Shown here piece by piece: positions 17,415-26,972 of a stretch of 64,000 nt of DNA (the stretch's first letter is position 1; every line of letters begins with the position of its first letter). The notes beneath the pieces were generated by a model. That model was not told the DNA's origin. It ran no database searches and saw only the letters and a list, made by a program, of their open reading frames with translations. The translations under genes were made by a program, and so were the position numbers. Origin of the DNA: Ferrimonas sp048263965 (GTDB taxonomy: Bacteria; Pseudomonadota; Gammaproteobacteria; Enterobacterales; Shewanellaceae); assembly GCF_048263965.1 (NCBI RefSeq), contig NZ_JBLXDO010000013.1, positions 1 to 64,000 of the forward strand, written 5' to 3'.

Positions 17415-18404
17415 TCAGGGACGGAACAGTGCCTCACTGGAGAGCCCCTGGGATCCCAGCAGATCCTTGAGGCGACGCAGGGCTTCAACCTGAATCTGAC
17501 GAACCCGCTCTCGGGTCAGGCCAATCTCCCGGCCCACATCTTCCAGGGTGGAGGGCTCATAGCCCAGCAATCCAAAACGGCGAGCCAGTACTTCGCGCTG
17601 CTTGGAGTTGAGCTCATCAAGCCAGCGGACCACCGAGTCCTGAATGTCGTCTTCCTGCACCTTGGATTCGGGGCCGGAGCTGTCGTCATCTGCAATGATG
17701 TCCAGCAGGGCCTTGTCGGAGTCACCACCGATGGGCGTGTCCACCGAGCTGATTTTCTCGTTCAGCTTCAGCATCTTGCTCACATCCTCAACCGGCTTGT
17801 CCAGCTTGGCGGCGATCTCATCTGCGGTCGGCTCATGATCCAGGCTGTGGGCCAGCTCACGGGCGGTGCGCAGGTAGACATTGAGCTCCTTGACCACATG
17901 AATAGGCAGACGTATGGTGCGGGTCTGATTCATGATGGCGCGCTCGATGGTCTGGCGGATCCACCAGGTCGCATAGGTCGAGAAGCGGAATCCACGCTCA
18001 GGGTCGAACTTTTCCACAGCGCGGATCAGTCCCAGGTTGCCCTCTTCGATCAGGTCGAGCAGAGCCAAACCCCGGTTGTTGTACCGACGGGCGATCTTCA
18101 CCACCAGGCGCAGGTTACTTTCGATCATCCTGTTGCGGGACTTGGCACAATCACGCTGGGCACGGCGAGCGTAATAGACCTCCTCCTCGGCGGTGAGCAA
18201 GGGTGAGAATCCGATCTCACTCAGATACAGCTGAGTGGCATCAAGATTTTTCTGCAGATCATCCTGAACCAGCTGATCTACGGCGGACTCTTTTGCTGCC
18301 TTTCGCTTACCTGACGTTGCTCGGTTAGAATCAGTCCCCAAAACTGCTTCTTCCCTGTTCAGATCCACGGCAGCACTGCTGTATTGCTTGATATTTCGAC
18401 TCAT
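17415..18404 (-). CDS. rpoS: Stationary-phase sigma factor RpoS
   Basis: The 329-residue sigma factor has all group 2 regions: DATQLYLSEIGFSPLLTAEEE (1.2), the core-binding NLRLVVKIARRYNNRG and LDLIEEGNLGLIRAVEKFDPERGFRFSTYATWWIRQ (2.1-2.4), and region 4 with TLEDVGREIGLTRERVRQIQ. ATG at 18404 with GGGAG 8 bases upstream is preferred over the ATG ten codons earlier. It directs the general stress and stationary-phase response. It follows nlpD by 85 bases, and in relatives the main rpoS promoter lies inside nlpD. Confidence 0.98.
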   Translation of the reverse strand: MSRNIKQYSSAAVDLNREEAVLGTDSNRATSGKRKAAKESAVDQLVQDDLQKNLDATQLYLSEIGFSPLLTAEEEVYYARRAQRDCAKSRNRMIESNLRLVVKIARRYNNRGLALLDLIEEGNLGLIRAVEKFDPERGFRFSTYATWWIRQTIERAIMNQTRTIRLPIHVVKELNVYLRTARELAHSLDHEPTADEIAAKLDKPVEDVSKMLKLNEKISSVDTPIGGDSDKALLDIIADDDSSGPESKVQEDDIQDSVVRWLDELNSKQREVLARRFGLLGYEPSTLEDVGREIGLTRERVRQIQVEALRRLKDLLGSQGLSSEALFRP

Positions 18405-18489
18405 TGGCCAGTCTCCCAATTTGTCCCAAACCACTGATGATTACTTCACGGTAAAGCCTCCATATACCTTGACGTCCCTGCAAGAAAGA

Positions 18490-19365
18490 TTACTGCTTTG
18501 GCAGATAACGCTCCGGATCCACCGACTTACCCCGGTAACGGATCTCGAAGTGCAACATCACCCGATCGCTGTCTGTACTTCCCATTTCGGCGATCTTCTG
18601 ACCTGCTTTCACTGCCTGTTTCTCTTTTACGAGTATTTTTCTGTTGTGGGCATAGGCACTGAGAAAATCGTCACTGTGCTTAATGATGATCAACTTGCCG
18701 TATCCCCTGAGAGCACTTCCGGCGTACACCACCCGGCCCTCGGCTGAAGCTACAACAGGCGCCCCCTCCCTGGAAGCGATATCCAAACCCTTCTGCCCCT
18801 GAGCGGAGTCGGAGTAGCGGGCCACTACCTTTCCTGAGGCTGGCCAGCGCCACTTGGACACTTTCTTCGGCAACGAAGAGTTTAATGACCTGTTAATATT
18901 TTGTGAGCTTCTTGTTGAAGCATACTCCTGAGAATTTTTGGGATCAACAGATTTAGTGTTTTCTTTTTGTTTCGGCGATCTGGCAGAGCTTGATGTGGAT
19001 CGACTGGAATTCGCAGGTGTTTTTGCTGTTTTCCCGCTGCTGGAGGTGGTTGGTGCTGTTTTTTTGACCGATCGCAAATCAAGCCACTGTCCTACCCGGA
19101 TTGTGTAGGGTGATGGCAGCTTGTTAATCCGGGCCAGATCCTTGTAGTCGGTGCCGGACGCCCAGGCAATGGAATAGAGGGTATCCCCGGACTTTACCTG
19201 GTACCTGGATTGGCTGACACTGCCGCGAGCCTTGTCCTTATAGGTTTTGCCTGTGTATAAACTTTCCACAGGCGCAGGCTTATGAGCCTGGAAACTGCAT
19301 CCGGCCAGAGCGAAGATCAGAAACAAAAAGAAAGATCTGCTTACATAACGAGCAGCATGACGCAC
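18490..19365 (-). CDS. nlpD: NlpD: LysM lipoprotein activating cell-wall amidase
   Basis: The 291-residue outer-membrane lipoprotein begins at GTG 19365 with GGGAGGG 6 bases upstream; the signal ends FALAGC. A LysM domain (YQVKSGDTLYSIAWASG, about residues 56-100) binds peptidoglycan. A lysine/serine-rich linker of lower GC follows, then a C-terminal M23 fold. The histidine of the first M23 zinc motif is missing (KGLDIAS), as usual in NlpD, which activates amidase AmiC at the septum rather than cutting itself. Its 5' end overlaps the preceding membrane-protein gene by 25 bases. Confidence 0.95.
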   Translation of the reverse strand: MRHAARYVSRSFFLFLIFALAGCSFQAHKPAPVESLYTGKTYKDKARGSVSQSRYQVKSGDTLYSIAWASGTDYKDLARINKLPSPYTIRVGQWLDLRSVKKTAPTTSSSGKTAKTPANSSRSTSSSARSPKQKENTKSVDPKNSQEYASTRSSQNINRSLNSSLPKKVSKWRWPASGKVVARYSDSAQGQKGLDIASREGAPVVASAEGRVVYAGSALRGYGKLIIIKHSDDFLSAYAHNRKILVKEKQAVKAGQKIAEMGSTDSDRVMLHFEIRYRGKSVDPERYLPKQ

Positions 19366-19874
19366 AGCAACCCTCCCAGTATCAACCATCCCAGCCAGGC
19401 ATGAGACCTGGGCAGACGACCGGTCTCTTTGGCCACCCAGGCCACCAACAAATAACGGCTGGCACGACTCACCGTCGCCGCCAGCAGGAACAGAGGCCAA
19501 GACACGCCGCTGGCTCCGGCGGCCAACGTGGCCAATTTGTATGGCAAAGGTGTCAAACCCGACGCCGCCAATATCCAGGCGCCCCATTGGCCATAGAGTT
19601 CCAGGACCCCGGTCAGTTCCGCCTCATAGTGCCAACGCTGCACCAGGGGCATCACCAGAGCCTCCATGCCATAGCGCGCCGCCAGATAGCCAAGCAGGCC
19701 ACCAAGCACCGACCAGAACACCGTCAACCCAGCCAGAGAGAGCCACTGCCCGGGTGCCAGCCGACACATGGGCGCCAGGGCCAGTTCTGCAGGAATCGGC
19801 AGAATCAGCCCCTCCAGAAAGGCAAACGCCGCCAGGGAACGGCGGCGTAGCCTGTGACCCTTACTCGGTGTCAC
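19341..19874 (-). CDS. YqaA-family membrane protein between pcm and nlpD
   Basis: This 177-residue membrane protein of the YqaA/DedA-like group has AFAFLEGLILPIPAELALAPM at the N-terminus, four to five helices, and the family phrase SGLTPLPYKLATLAAGA. It starts at GTG 19874, overlapping the pcm stop by 14 bases, and its own end overlaps nlpD, so the surE-pcm-yqaA-nlpD row is tightly packed and probably cotranscribed. The biochemical role of the family is unknown. Confidence 0.85.
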   Translation of the reverse strand: MTPSKGHRLRRRSLAAFAFLEGLILPIPAELALAPMCRLAPGQWLSLAGLTVFWSVLGGLLGYLAARYGMEALVMPLVQRWHYEAELTGVLELYGQWGAWILAASGLTPLPYKLATLAAGASGVSWPLFLLAATVSRASRYLLVAWVAKETGRLPRSHAWLGWLILGGLLCVMLLVM

Positions 19875-20499
19875 CGGCCACCAAGGGCACGAAACGCACC
19901 TCCTCCAGCACCTCGCTCAGGTACCGATCCCCCTGACGGGTGATCAGGTGCAAAACCTGAACCTGCTCGCCTATGGGGATCACCATACGGCCCCCATCGG
20001 CCATCTGCTGCAGCAGCGCCTGAGGCAGTTCCCGGGCGGCGGCGGTCACGATGATCCCGGCAAAGGGCGCCCGAGCCGGCCACCCCTGCCAGCCGTCGCC
20101 GTACTTGAAGGCGATGTTGTGCAGATCCATCTTCTTCAGCCGCTGTCTGGCCTTGATCTGCAGTCCCTTGATGCGCTCCACCGAACAGAGCTCCGGCACC
20201 AGCTGGGCGAGGATCGCCGACTGATAGCCCGAGCCGGTCCCTATCTCCAGCACCGGCCCTTCGGGCATCTCCTCAAGCAGAGCCTGAGTCATCCGCGCCA
20301 CGATGTAGGGCTGAGAGATGGTCTGCCCCTGGCCTATGGGCAGAGCGGTGTTTTCCCAGGCCTTCTGTGTCAGGGCCCCCTCCACAAAGGAGGTTCTGGG
20401 GGTATTGGCGATGGCCGCCAAAACCCGCTCATTGCGGATGCCCGCCTGACGAAGCAGATCCGCCAGTCGCTGACCATAAACCTGGGCCTGACCTATCAT
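19861..20499 (-). CDS. pcm: Protein-L-isoaspartate O-methyltransferase
   Basis: The 212-residue enzyme repairs isoaspartyl damage by SAM-dependent methylation. PRTSFVEGAL, the TISQPYIVARMTQAL motif that binds the isoaspartyl peptide, and the SAM motif VLEIGTGSGYQSAILA (about residues 78-93) are in family order. The ATG overlaps the surE stop as ATGA. Grouping with surE and rpoS reflects the stationary-phase repair role known for the family. Confidence 0.97.
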   Translation of the reverse strand: MIGQAQVYGQRLADLLRQAGIRNERVLAAIANTPRTSFVEGALTQKAWENTALPIGQGQTISQPYIVARMTQALLEEMPEGPVLEIGTGSGYQSAILAQLVPELCSVERIKGLQIKARQRLKKMDLHNIAFKYGDGWQGWPARAPFAGIIVTAAARELPQALLQQMADGGRMVIPIGEQVQVLHLITRQGDRYLSEVLEEVRFVPLVAGDTE

Positions 20500-21245
20500 G
20501 ACAACCCGCCCATCCAGCCTTTGAGCCCATCCAGCTGATCGTGGGCGGTAAGGTCTACCGTCAATGGAGTGATGGAGATGTAACCGTTGGCCACCGCATG
20601 GAAGTCCGTTCCCGGACCGGCATCCTGCTGCTGACCCGGAGGGCCCAGCCAGTAGATGTCGCGACCGGCGGGATCCTGGGTACGGATCATCCCTTCCGCC
20701 TTATGGCGGGCACCCAGGCGAGTCACCTGCACCCCCTGAATCGCCTCTTCTGGCAGGTCCGGCACATTGATGTTGAGGATCTGGTTGGAGGGCAATGGAT
20801 TCTGTTTCAGATGCTTCACCAACTTCAGGGTAAACTGGGCGGCGGTCTCATAGTGGCGCAGTTCGCGGCCCACCAGGGAGACAGCGATGGTCGGCAGACC
20901 CAGATGGCGTCCCTCCATGGCCGCAGCCACGGTGCCGGAGTAGAGAGTGTCGTCCCCCAGATTGGCGCCCGCATTGATTCCGGACACCACCAGGTCGGGC
21001 TCGCCTTCCATCAGCTCACGAATGGCCAGGTGGACACAGTCAGTGGGGGTGCCGTTGACCGCCAGATAGCCGTTCTCTATGGATTGCACCCGCAAAGGGT
21101 TGGTCAGGGTCAAGGAGTTGCTGGCCCCGGAACAGTTGCGATCGGGCGCCACGGTCGTCACCTCTGCCAGGGAGGACAACGCCTCGGACAGGGCGCGGAT
21201 TCCTGGGGCATGAACCCCATCATCATTGCTTACCAGAATCTTCAT
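20496..21245 (-). CDS. surE: 5'/3'-nucleotidase SurE
   Basis: The 249-residue metal-dependent phosphatase opens MKILVSNDDGVHAPGI, with the metal-binding Asp pair at residues 8-9, and has SGINAGANLGDDTLYSGTVAAAMEG with the conserved Asn. It removes phosphate from nucleoside monophosphates and short polyphosphates. It lies 12 bases downstream of truD and overlaps pcm. Confidence 0.97.
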   Translation of the reverse strand: MKILVSNDDGVHAPGIRALSEALSSLAEVTTVAPDRNCSGASNSLTLTNPLRVQSIENGYLAVNGTPTDCVHLAIRELMEGEPDLVVSGINAGANLGDDTLYSGTVAAAMEGRHLGLPTIAVSLVGRELRHYETAAQFTLKLVKHLKQNPLPSNQILNINVPDLPEEAIQGVQVTRLGARHKAEGMIRTQDPAGRDIYWLGPPGQQQDAGPGTDFHAVANGYISITPLTVDLTAHDQLDGLKGWMGGLS

Positions 21246-21257
21246 AGTGGGCTATTT

Positions 21258-22310
21258 TTATCCATTAACCGTTTGATTTTCAAGATTGTGTGCCTCTTCA
21301 TAGCGGAGCAGCTCACGCAATACCGCCGTGGCATAGGCGCCGGCAGGCAGCTGGAAGCTGAGCACCAGGGTCTCCCCCTCCAGCGTCCAGCTCATCTGCT
21401 CAGGACGCAGCAGCAGGGGACGACGCTCCTGATCCATGCGCGCATCCTTGAGCCCCTGAACCAGTTCTGGCCAGCGAGCCATCACCCCTTGCTCAAACTG
21501 GTCAGCCTGGTCGTCACCGGCCTGGTAGTCGCCGGCCATGGGCGCGGACAGACGCAGTTCACCACGCTCCACCCGCCCCGGGATCTCGGCGTCAGCGACC
21601 TCAGACTTAAAGAAGCTGCCACCGGTGGGCATCATCACGGTGTCCCCGGACAGAGAGGCCAGGCCATGCTGCTGCAGCCGCTCAGACACCACATGGTTAA
21701 ACAGGAAGCTGCGGGCCGCCGAGAGATAGATGCTGCGCTTGTTCCTGTCCTTGATGCGCTTGCCGGCGAACATCTCTGCGGCACGCTCTACGTTGCGCCC
21801 ACCATGGCCAAAGCGCTGCTCACCAAAGTAGTTGGGCACCCCCTGGGCCTTGATCTGCTCCAGGCGCTGCTGCAGATTTGTACCCGGCTGCAATTGACGC
21901 AGGGTCAGGGTAAAGCGGTTGCCGCTGAGGGCGCCGGTGCGCAACTTCTTGCCATGACGCAGGGCCTGCAGCACCTGGAGGTCCTCACCATTGAGGGCGC
22001 TCCAGTCCGGGGTCTCCTTGCCTGGAATGCGGACGCTGAACCACTGGGTGGTCACCCCATACTTGTCCTTGAGTCCCGCCCAGGAGACATCCATCCGCTT
22101 CACCCCGGCAAAACTGGCGAGCTTTTGGGCCAGTTGGTGGGTGGTCATCAGTCGCTTGCGGATCTGCAGCAGGTGGTGCTCACCCTGACCATCGGCCTCG
22201 AAGGGGAGCGCCTCTTCGACGATGAAGTCTTCAGGCTGGGTACGCAGGATGGCATAGCCGTCAGGCTCGCCATGGAGATAGTGCCACTGGGGCAGGGTGT
22301 ATTCAGTCAC
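21258..22310 (-). CDS. truD: tRNA pseudouridine(13) synthase TruD
   Basis: The 350-residue enzyme converts U13 of tRNA-Glu to pseudouridine. The TruD signature VSWAGLKDKYGVTTQWFSV around residue 80 contains the catalytic Asp, and NYFGEQRFGHGGRNV and the TRUD insertion domain follow. It starts with GTG at 22310 and overlaps the ispF end by 8 bases. Confidence 0.97.
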   Translation of the reverse strand: MTEYTLPQWHYLHGEPDGYAILRTQPEDFIVEEALPFEADGQGEHHLLQIRKRLMTTHQLAQKLASFAGVKRMDVSWAGLKDKYGVTTQWFSVRIPGKETPDWSALNGEDLQVLQALRHGKKLRTGALSGNRFTLTLRQLQPGTNLQQRLEQIKAQGVPNYFGEQRFGHGGRNVERAAEMFAGKRIKDRNKRSIYLSAARSFLFNHVVSERLQQHGLASLSGDTVMMPTGGSFFKSEVADAEIPGRVERGELRLSAPMAGDYQAGDDQADQFEQGVMARWPELVQGLKDARMDQERRPLLLRPEQMSWTLEGETLVLSFQLPAGAYATAVLRELLRYEEAHNLENQTVNG

Positions 22311-22779
22311 GGGTAAGTACCACTACTGCTTCGGTGGCGATCCCCTCGGCACGGCCGGTAAAGCCCAGCTTCTCCGTGGTGGTCGCCTTAACGTTAACTT
22401 GATCCAGCGCCGACTCCAGGTCGGCACTGATGTTGGCGCGCATCTGTTGGATGTGGGGCGCCATTTTGGGAGCCTGGGCGATAACAGTCACGTCCAGGTT
22501 GCCCAGTGTGTATCCCCGCTCCTTCACCAAAGCATAGCAATGGCGCAGCAGCACCCGGCTGTCTGCCCCCTTGAACTGGGGATCGGTATCGGGGAAATGA
22601 TGGCCGATGTCGCCAAGGGCCAGGGCCCCAAGCAGGGCATCGCTGATGGCGTGAAGGATCACATCCCCATCGGAGTGGGCCAGCAGCCCCTGATGATAGG
22701 GAACCTTCACCCCGGCCAGGGTCACCGGCCCCTCACCACCAAACTTATGAACATCGAAACCGTGGCCAATGCGAATCAT
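22303..22779 (-). CDS. ispF: 2-C-methyl-D-erythritol 2,4-cyclodiphosphate synthase
   Basis: The 158-residue MEP-pathway enzyme has the zinc ligands in IRIGHGFDVHKF (Asp8, His10) and HSDGDVILHAISDALLGA (His42). It cyclises CDP-methylerythritol phosphate on the way to isoprenoids. ispD ends two bases upstream, so the two consecutive pathway steps are encoded together. Confidence 0.98.
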   Translation of the reverse strand: MIRIGHGFDVHKFGGEGPVTLAGVKVPYHQGLLAHSDGDVILHAISDALLGALALGDIGHHFPDTDPQFKGADSRVLLRHCYALVKERGYTLGNLDVTVIAQAPKMAPHIQQMRANISADLESALDQVNVKATTTEKLGFTGRAEGIATEAVVVLTRD

Positions 22780-22781
22780 CT

Positions 22782-23465
22782 TTACTCCTTGATCAGTAAC
22801 CCGGCGATGCGCAGATCGTCAGGGTGGGTTACCTTGATGTTGGCTGGGCTGCCCTCCACCAGGGTGGGGTGCCATCCCAGGCGCTCCATGGCGGAGGCCT
22901 CATCAGTAATATTGGCGCCCTGCTCCAGGCCCTGAGTCAGGGCATCGCGCAGGGCCTTGAGCGGAAACAGCTGAGGGGTCAGGGCATGCCACAAGCCACT
23001 GCGCTCCACCGTGTGGTCAATGGCACCATCGCCATTGGCCCGCTTCATGGTATCCCTTACCGGGGCGGCCAGGATGCCTCCCTGCTCGCCAGAGAGCCGG
23101 ATCAGCCGATCGATATCTCCATGACTCAAACAGGGGCGCGCCGCATCATGGACCATCACCCAGGCCTGATCGTCCTGGATGTGGCTGAGCGCACTGAGAA
23201 CCGAATCTGCCCGCTCCTGTCCCCCCGGGACCCGGGTCAGCCTGGGATCGGTGGACTCCGGCAACTCATCGAAGAAGCCATCTTCGCTGCCCAGTGCCAC
23301 CACCACCCGGGTGATGTCGGGGTGGCTGAGCAACCTGCCCAGGGTGTGGGACAGTATGGGGCGGCCATTGAGCGGCAGGTACTGCTTGGGAATGTCGGCT
23401 CCCATGCGCTTGCCAACGCCGGCCGCGGGCACCACGGCGTAGAGGGGGGTATGCTTAGGTAACAT
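22782..23465 (-). CDS. ispD: 2-C-methyl-D-erythritol 4-phosphate cytidylyltransferase
   Basis: The 227-residue nucleotidyltransferase shows VVPAAGVGKRMGADIPKQYLPL (residues 11-32), the CTP-binding loop, and VMVHDAARPCLS. It joins CTP and MEP. It follows ftsB by 22 bases and precedes ispF, as in E. coli. Confidence 0.98.
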   Translation of the reverse strand: MLPKHTPLYAVVPAAGVGKRMGADIPKQYLPLNGRPILSHTLGRLLSHPDITRVVVALGSEDGFFDELPESTDPRLTRVPGGQERADSVLSALSHIQDDQAWVMVHDAARPCLSHGDIDRLIRLSGEQGGILAAPVRDTMKRANGDGAIDHTVERSGLWHALTPQLFPLKALRDALTQGLEQGANITDEASAMERLGWHPTLVEGSPANIKVTHPDDLRIAGLLIKE

Positions 23466-23487
23466 CTTGGCTCCGAGATGGGCGGGA

Positions 23488-23784
23488 TTACTGGTGCGCA
23501 GAATCAGCGGAGGGGCGTTTGATTACCCGAAAAAACTGCTCATTGGGTCCCACCATGCCCAGCTCGTTCCTGGCACGCTCCTCGATGGACTCCAGCCCAT
23601 CGCGCAGATCGGTGATCTCCTGACGCAGCATCTGATTGCGCTGTTCCAGCATAAGGTTGTTGGCCTGCTGCTCGGCGATCTGCACCTCCAGCCGACGCAC
23701 TTCGGCGTAGCCATTCTCACCATTCCAGAGACGGTACTGAAGCCCCACCAGGGACAGCGTCAAGACAATAAGCAGCAGTCGCAT
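23488..23784 (-). CDS. ftsB: Divisome protein FtsB
   Basis: The 98-residue bitopic protein has one N-terminal membrane helix (LLLIVLTLSLVGLQYRLW) and a periplasmic leucine-zipper coiled coil (about residues 28-70). GMVGPNEQFFRVI is a typical FtsB ending. It bridges FtsQ and FtsL at the septum. ATG at 23784 follows GGTGGA; an upstream in-frame start at 23832 lacks a ribosome site. It lies between eno and ispD as in other gammaproteobacteria. Confidence 0.95.
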   Translation of the reverse strand: MRLLLIVLTLSLVGLQYRLWNGENGYAEVRRLEVQIAEQQANNLMLEQRNQMLRQEITDLRDGLESIEERARNELGMVGPNEQFFRVIKRPSADSAHQ

Positions 23785-23852
23785 CGTATCCACCCGTTTT
23801 ATGATGACAAGATCTTGACCCAAGGCGACCAAAAAGGAAAGTCACCAGGCAC

Positions 23853-23879
23853 AAAAAAGCCGCCCTAAGGCGGCTTTTC
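23853..23879 (-). terminator. eno terminator
   Basis: AAAAGCCGCC, loop TTAG, GGCGGCTTTT plus T's on the minus strand, 26 bases after the eno stop and before the ftsB start. Confidence 0.92.
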
Positions 23880-23905
23880 AGTATGGTTTTCAACGCTTCA
23901 AGGCA

Positions 23906-25201
23906 TTAGCCCTGGCCGTTGATCTCTTTCAGACCACGGTAAGGTACGTTACCGCCCAGGGCCTCTTCGATGCGCAGCAGCTGGTTGTACTTGGCTACAC
24001 GGTCGGAGCGGCACAGGGAGCCGGTCTTGATCTGGCCAGCAGCGGTGCCCACAGCCAGGTCGGCGATGGTGGCATCTTCGGTCTCACCGGAACGGTGGGA
24101 GATCACTGCAGTGAAACCAGCGTCTTTGGCCATCTTGATGGCGTCCAGAGTCTCGGACAGAGAGCCGATCTGGTTGAACTTGATCAGGATGGAGTTACCG
24201 ATGCTGTTGTCGATACCACGCTTGAGGATCTTGGTGTTGGTTACGAACAGGTCGTCACCCACCAGCTGGATCTTGTCACCCAGGATCTTGGTCAGGTAGG
24301 CCCAACCTTCCCAGTCGGACTCGTCCAGGCCATCTTCGATGGATACGATGGGGTACTTAGCGCTCAGGTCGCCCAGGTAGTCGGAGAAGGCGTTGGAGTC
24401 GAAGCTCTTGTCTTCGCCGCTCAGGACGTACTGACCATCTTTGTAGAACTCGGAAGCCGCGCAGTCCAGAGCCAGGGTCACGTCGGTGCCCAGCTTGTAA
24501 CCAGCCGCTTCAACCGCTTCCTTGATCACCGCCAGGGCGTCGGCGTTGGATGCCAGGTTAGGGGCGAAACCACCTTCGTCACCTACGGCGGTGTTCAGAC
24601 CCTTGGCCTTCAGCACCTTCTTCAGGCTGTGGAAGATCTCGGCACCCATACGCAGGGCTTCACGGAAGTTAGGTGCGCCAACAGGCTGTACCATGAACTC
24701 CTGGATGTCCACGTTGTTGTCCGCGTGCTCACCACCGTTGAGGATGTTCATCATAGGTACTGGCATGGAGTACTCACCAGGGGTACCGTTCAGCTCAGCG
24801 ATGTGGGCGTACAGAGGCAGACCCTTGGCGGCAGCGGCGGCCTTGGCAGCAGCCAGAGAGACAGCCAGGATGGCGTTGGCGCCCAGGTTGTCTTTGTTCT
24901 CGGTGCCGTCCAGGTCGATCATCACCTTGTCCAGGCCACGCTGGTCAGCGGCATCGAAGCCTACCAGGGCAGGAGCGATAGTGTCGTTAACGTTGGCAAC
25001 GGCTTTCAGCACGCCCTTACCCAGGTAGCGAGACTTGTCACCGTCACGCAGTTCCAGGGCTTCACGGGTACCGGTGGAGGCACCGGAGGGAGCGCAGGCC
25101 ATGCCGACAAACCCGCCGTCCAGATGCACTTCGGCTTCTACAGTGGGGTTACCGCGGGAGTCCATGACTTCGCGGCCGACAATCTTAACGATCTTTGCCA
25201 T
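23906..25201 (-). CDS. eno: Enolase
   Basis: The 431-residue enzyme interconverts 2-phosphoglycerate and phosphoenolpyruvate. VGREVMDSRGNPTVEAEV, SGASTGTREALELRD, the metal ligands in LALDCAASEF, SIEDGLDESDWEGW and QLVGDDLFVTN, and the catalytic lysine in LIKFNQIGSLSET all appear in order. It lies 74 bases after pyrG; a 10-base direct repeat TTTCAAAGTT occurs twice in that gap (25201-25210, 25224-25233). A clear ribosome site AGGAAA precedes ATG. Confidence 0.99.
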   Translation of the reverse strand: MAKIVKIVGREVMDSRGNPTVEAEVHLDGGFVGMACAPSGASTGTREALELRDGDKSRYLGKGVLKAVANVNDTIAPALVGFDAADQRGLDKVMIDLDGTENKDNLGANAILAVSLAAAKAAAAAKGLPLYAHIAELNGTPGEYSMPVPMMNILNGGEHADNNVDIQEFMVQPVGAPNFREALRMGAEIFHSLKKVLKAKGLNTAVGDEGGFAPNLASNADALAVIKEAVEAAGYKLGTDVTLALDCAASEFYKDGQYVLSGEDKSFDSNAFSDYLGDLSAKYPIVSIEDGLDESDWEGWAYLTKILGDKIQLVGDDLFVTNTKILKRGIDNSIGNSILIKFNQIGSLSETLDAIKMAKDAGFTAVISHRSGETEDATIADLAVGTAAGQIKTGSLCRSDRVAKYNQLLRIEEALGGNVPYRGLKEINGQG

Positions 25202-25275
25202 TTCAAAGTTTCCTATTACAGAGTTTCAAAGTTAAAGGACGGGCGCCACTAGGGCACCCGCCCGGGAATCTCGCT

Positions 25276-26913
25276 CTAGTTTAGTTCCCTTTTCTGGAAC
25301 TCGTCTGCTGCCTTAACAAAACCGGCAAACAGGGGGTGACCGTCACGTGGGGTAGAGGTGAACTCTGGGTGGAACTGGCCAGCCACAAACCATGGGTGAC
25401 TCGGGATCTCGATGATCTCAACCAGCTTCTTGTCGGTGGACAGGCCGGTGAAGGCCAGACCCGCCTCTTCCAGGCGCTTGACGTAGTTGTTGTTCACTTC
25501 GTAACGGTGACGATGGCGCTCAACGCAGGCGGCGCCGCCGTACATCTGGGCTACTTTGGAGCCCTCTTTCAGGTGGCACAACTGGCCACCCAGGCGCATG
25601 GTGCCGCCGAGGTCGGAGCCTTCGCTGCGCTCCTCTACATTACCCTCTTCGTCGACCCATTCTGTGATCAGGCCCACAACAGGGTGATCGGTGCCGGAGT
25701 TGAACTCGCTGGAGTGTGCGCCTTCCAGGCCAGCCACGTTGCGGGCAAACTCGATCAGAGCCACCTGCATACCCAGGCAGATGCCCAGGTAGGGCACCTT
25801 GTTTTCACGGGCGTAACGGGCGGCCATGATCTTGCCTTCCACGCCACGCTCACCGAAGCCACCGGGAACCAGGATGCCGTCCAGGCCTTCCAGGATGGAG
25901 GTGCCCTTGGCTTCCACGTCCTGAGAGTCCACGTACTTAATGGTCACGGAGACGCGGTTCTTCAGGCCGCCATGCTTCAGCGCCTCATTGACGGACTTGT
26001 AGGCGTCAGGCAGTTCAACGTACTTGCCGACCATACCGATGGTCACTTCACCGGTTGGGTTGGCCTCTTCGTAGATCACCCGCTCCCACTCGGACAGGTC
26101 CGCTTCAGGACAGGTCAGGCCAAAGCGCTTGGCGCACAGCTCGTCCAGACCCTGGGACTTCAGCAGAGCTGGGATCTTGTAGATGCTGTCCACATCCTTC
26201 AGGCTGATTACCGCCTTCTCTTCCACGTTACAGAACAGGGCGATCTTGCGACGCTCATTGGCGGGCACCACGCGATCGGAACGGCAGATGAGGATGTCGG
26301 GCTGAATACCGATGGAGAGCAGCTCCTTCACGGAGTGCTGGGTCGGCTTGGTCTTCACTTCACCGGCAGCGGACAGGTAGGGCACCAGAGTCAGGTGCAT
26401 GAACATGGCACGATCACGGCCCAGTTCTACCGCCAGCTGACGTAGGGCTTCCAGGAACGGCAGAGACTCGATGTCACCCACGGTACCGCCCACTTCCACA
26501 ATGGCCACGTCATGACCTTCGGCACCGGAGATCACCCGCTCTTTGATGGCGTTGGTGATGTGTGGGATCACCTGGATGGTGGCACCCAGGTAGTCGCCGC
26601 GACGCTCTTTACGCAGAACATCGGCATAGATACGGCCGGAGGTGAAGTTGTTGCGCTTGCTCATCTTGGTGCGGATGAAGCGCTCGTAGTGGCCCAGGTC
26701 CAGGTCAGTTTCGGCACCGTCTTCGGTCACGAACACCTCACCGTGCTGAGTGGGGCTCATAGTGCCGGGATCCACATTGATGTAGGGATCCAGTTTCATG
26801 ATGGTCACGTTAAGACCGCGAGCTTCCAGAATGGCGGCAAGAGACGCTGCTGCAATGCCTTTACCCAACGAGGAAACCACCCCGCCCGTCACGAAGATAT
26901 AATTTGTAGTCAT
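25276..26913 (-). CDS. pyrG: CTP synthase
   Basis: The 545-residue enzyme aminates UTP to CTP. The N-terminal synthase domain starts NYIFVTGGVVSSLGKGIAAAS with the ATP loop. The C-terminal glutaminase has the nucleophile Cys in YLGICLGMQVALIEFARN and the His/Glu pair in QFHPEFTSTPRDGHPLF. It has its own promoter upstream at 26973-27001. Confidence 0.99.
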   Translation of the reverse strand: MTTNYIFVTGGVVSSLGKGIAAASLAAILEARGLNVTIMKLDPYINVDPGTMSPTQHGEVFVTEDGAETDLDLGHYERFIRTKMSKRNNFTSGRIYADVLRKERRGDYLGATIQVIPHITNAIKERVISGAEGHDVAIVEVGGTVGDIESLPFLEALRQLAVELGRDRAMFMHLTLVPYLSAAGEVKTKPTQHSVKELLSIGIQPDILICRSDRVVPANERRKIALFCNVEEKAVISLKDVDSIYKIPALLKSQGLDELCAKRFGLTCPEADLSEWERVIYEEANPTGEVTIGMVGKYVELPDAYKSVNEALKHGGLKNRVSVTIKYVDSQDVEAKGTSILEGLDGILVPGGFGERGVEGKIMAARYARENKVPYLGICLGMQVALIEFARNVAGLEGAHSSEFNSGTDHPVVGLITEWVDEEGNVEERSEGSDLGGTMRLGGQLCHLKEGSKVAQMYGGAACVERHRHRYEVNNNYVKRLEEAGLAFTGLSTDKKLVEIIEIPSHPWFVAGQFHPEFTSTPRDGHPLFAGFVKAADEFQKRELN

Positions 26914-26972
26914 GCTGAACCTGAGATAAGAATGATACGACTTAGTGGGAGTTCACTATAGGACGGGATGAC

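Noticed and set aside
25201..25233. Direct repeat TTTCAAAGTT twice in the pyrG-eno gap
   Set aside because: Two copies of a 10-base AT-rich word in a short leader may be chance; the second copy is not placed like an operator and no symmetry is present.
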